Positions 6,059-6,169 of a stretch of 6,169 nucleotides of DNA are shown one piece after another. The notes under the pieces are model-generated. The model made no database searches. It saw only the letters and a list, made by a program, of their open reading frames with translations, and was not told where the DNA came from. The stretch comes from Gemmatimonadota bacterium. Its GTDB lineage: Bacteria > Gemmatimonadota > Gemmatimonadetes > Longimicrobiales > Gaopeijiaceae. Both the position numbers and the translations under genes were made by a program. Location of the stretch: the NCBI GenBank assembly GCA_030550695.1, contig JAUQOX010000174.1, positions 1-6,169 of the forward strand. Direction: 5' to 3'. Numbering within the stretch: position 1 is the first letter of the stretch; every line of letters starts with the position of its first letter.

Positions 6059-6169
6059 ATGATGCGGAAGTCTATCGCCCTCCTCACGGTTCTTCTGGCC
6101 CTCCTGCCGGCGGCTGTCCGGTCGCAGGGCCGCCCCCCCGGCCCCGCCGAAGCCACGGGCCTGGGGTTC
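6059..6169 (+). CDS. Exported protein, 5' fragment only (right edge)
   Basis: Thirty-seven codons are visible before the window ends. The start is a tandem ATG ATG at 6059 preceded by GGAGGT at ideal spacing. The residues MMRKSIALLTVLLALLPAAVRSQ form a classic Sec signal peptide: basic n-region, hydrophobic core and a cleavage site around AVRS-Q. A Gly/Pro-rich mature start, GRPPGPAEATGLGF, follows. The mature domain is not in the window, so the function cannot be told. It is on the same strand as the serine hydrolase, 172 bp downstream, and could be cotranscribed with it. Confidence 0.75.
   Translation, partial: MMRKSIALLTVLLALLPAAVRSQGRPPGPAEATGLGF

Noticed and set aside
1..6169. CRISPR array, insertion sequence or integrase
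   Set aside because: No regularly spaced repeats, no transposase or recombinase motifs and no paired terminal repeats were seen anywhere in the window.

Overview
The window is very GC-rich bacterial chromosomal DNA with G/C-dominated third codon positions. Several exported proteins have signal peptides ending just before a Gln. That style, together with a secreted M14 carboxypeptidase, a secreted serine hydrolase and an RlpA lipoprotein, recalls Gemmatimonadota or a similar GC-rich, diderm (outer-membrane) phylum. This placement is an inference from style, not a marker-gene result.

Layout, left to right. (1) 762 to the left edge, minus strand: most of an AbiEi-family type IV antitoxin/transcriptional regulator, cut by the window edge. 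It lies outside the usual ORF listing because its stop is not in the window. (2) About 831-932: an AT-rich island (26 of 80 bases G/C between 831 and 910) holding a perfect 9-bp inverted repeat whose arms each overlap a candidate -10 box of the abiEi promoter. This looks like an autoregulatory operator. (3) About 940-1407: GC-rich DNA without a credible gene, containing a strong bulged 15-bp stem and smaller hairpins. (4) 1408-1480, minus: tRNA-Ala(UGC) with a G3-U70 pair. (5) 1602-2363, minus: RlpA lipoprotein (septal lytic transglycosylase type, DPBB plus SPOR). (6) 2489-4195, minus: secreted M14 zinc carboxypeptidase with all catalytic residues and a long C-terminal region. (7) 4196-4629: divergent intergenic region with a perfect 9-bp hairpin. 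(8) 4630-5886, plus: secreted penicillin-binding/beta-lactamase-family serine hydrolase with SxxK, YSN and HSG motifs. (9) 6059 to the right edge, plus: the signal peptide and first residues of another exported protein.

The M14 peptidase and RlpA genes are co-oriented (125 bp apart) and the serine hydrolase is divergent. All three act outside the cytoplasm, and RlpA certainly, the serine hydrolase possibly, on peptidoglycan, so the right two-thirds reads as an envelope/peptide-processing neighbourhood. The left part reads as an accessory defence/addiction locus downstream of a tRNA gene. The most interesting content is the AbiEi gene with its operator. The decisive question, whether an AbiEii nucleotidyltransferase toxin follows, lies beyond the left edge.
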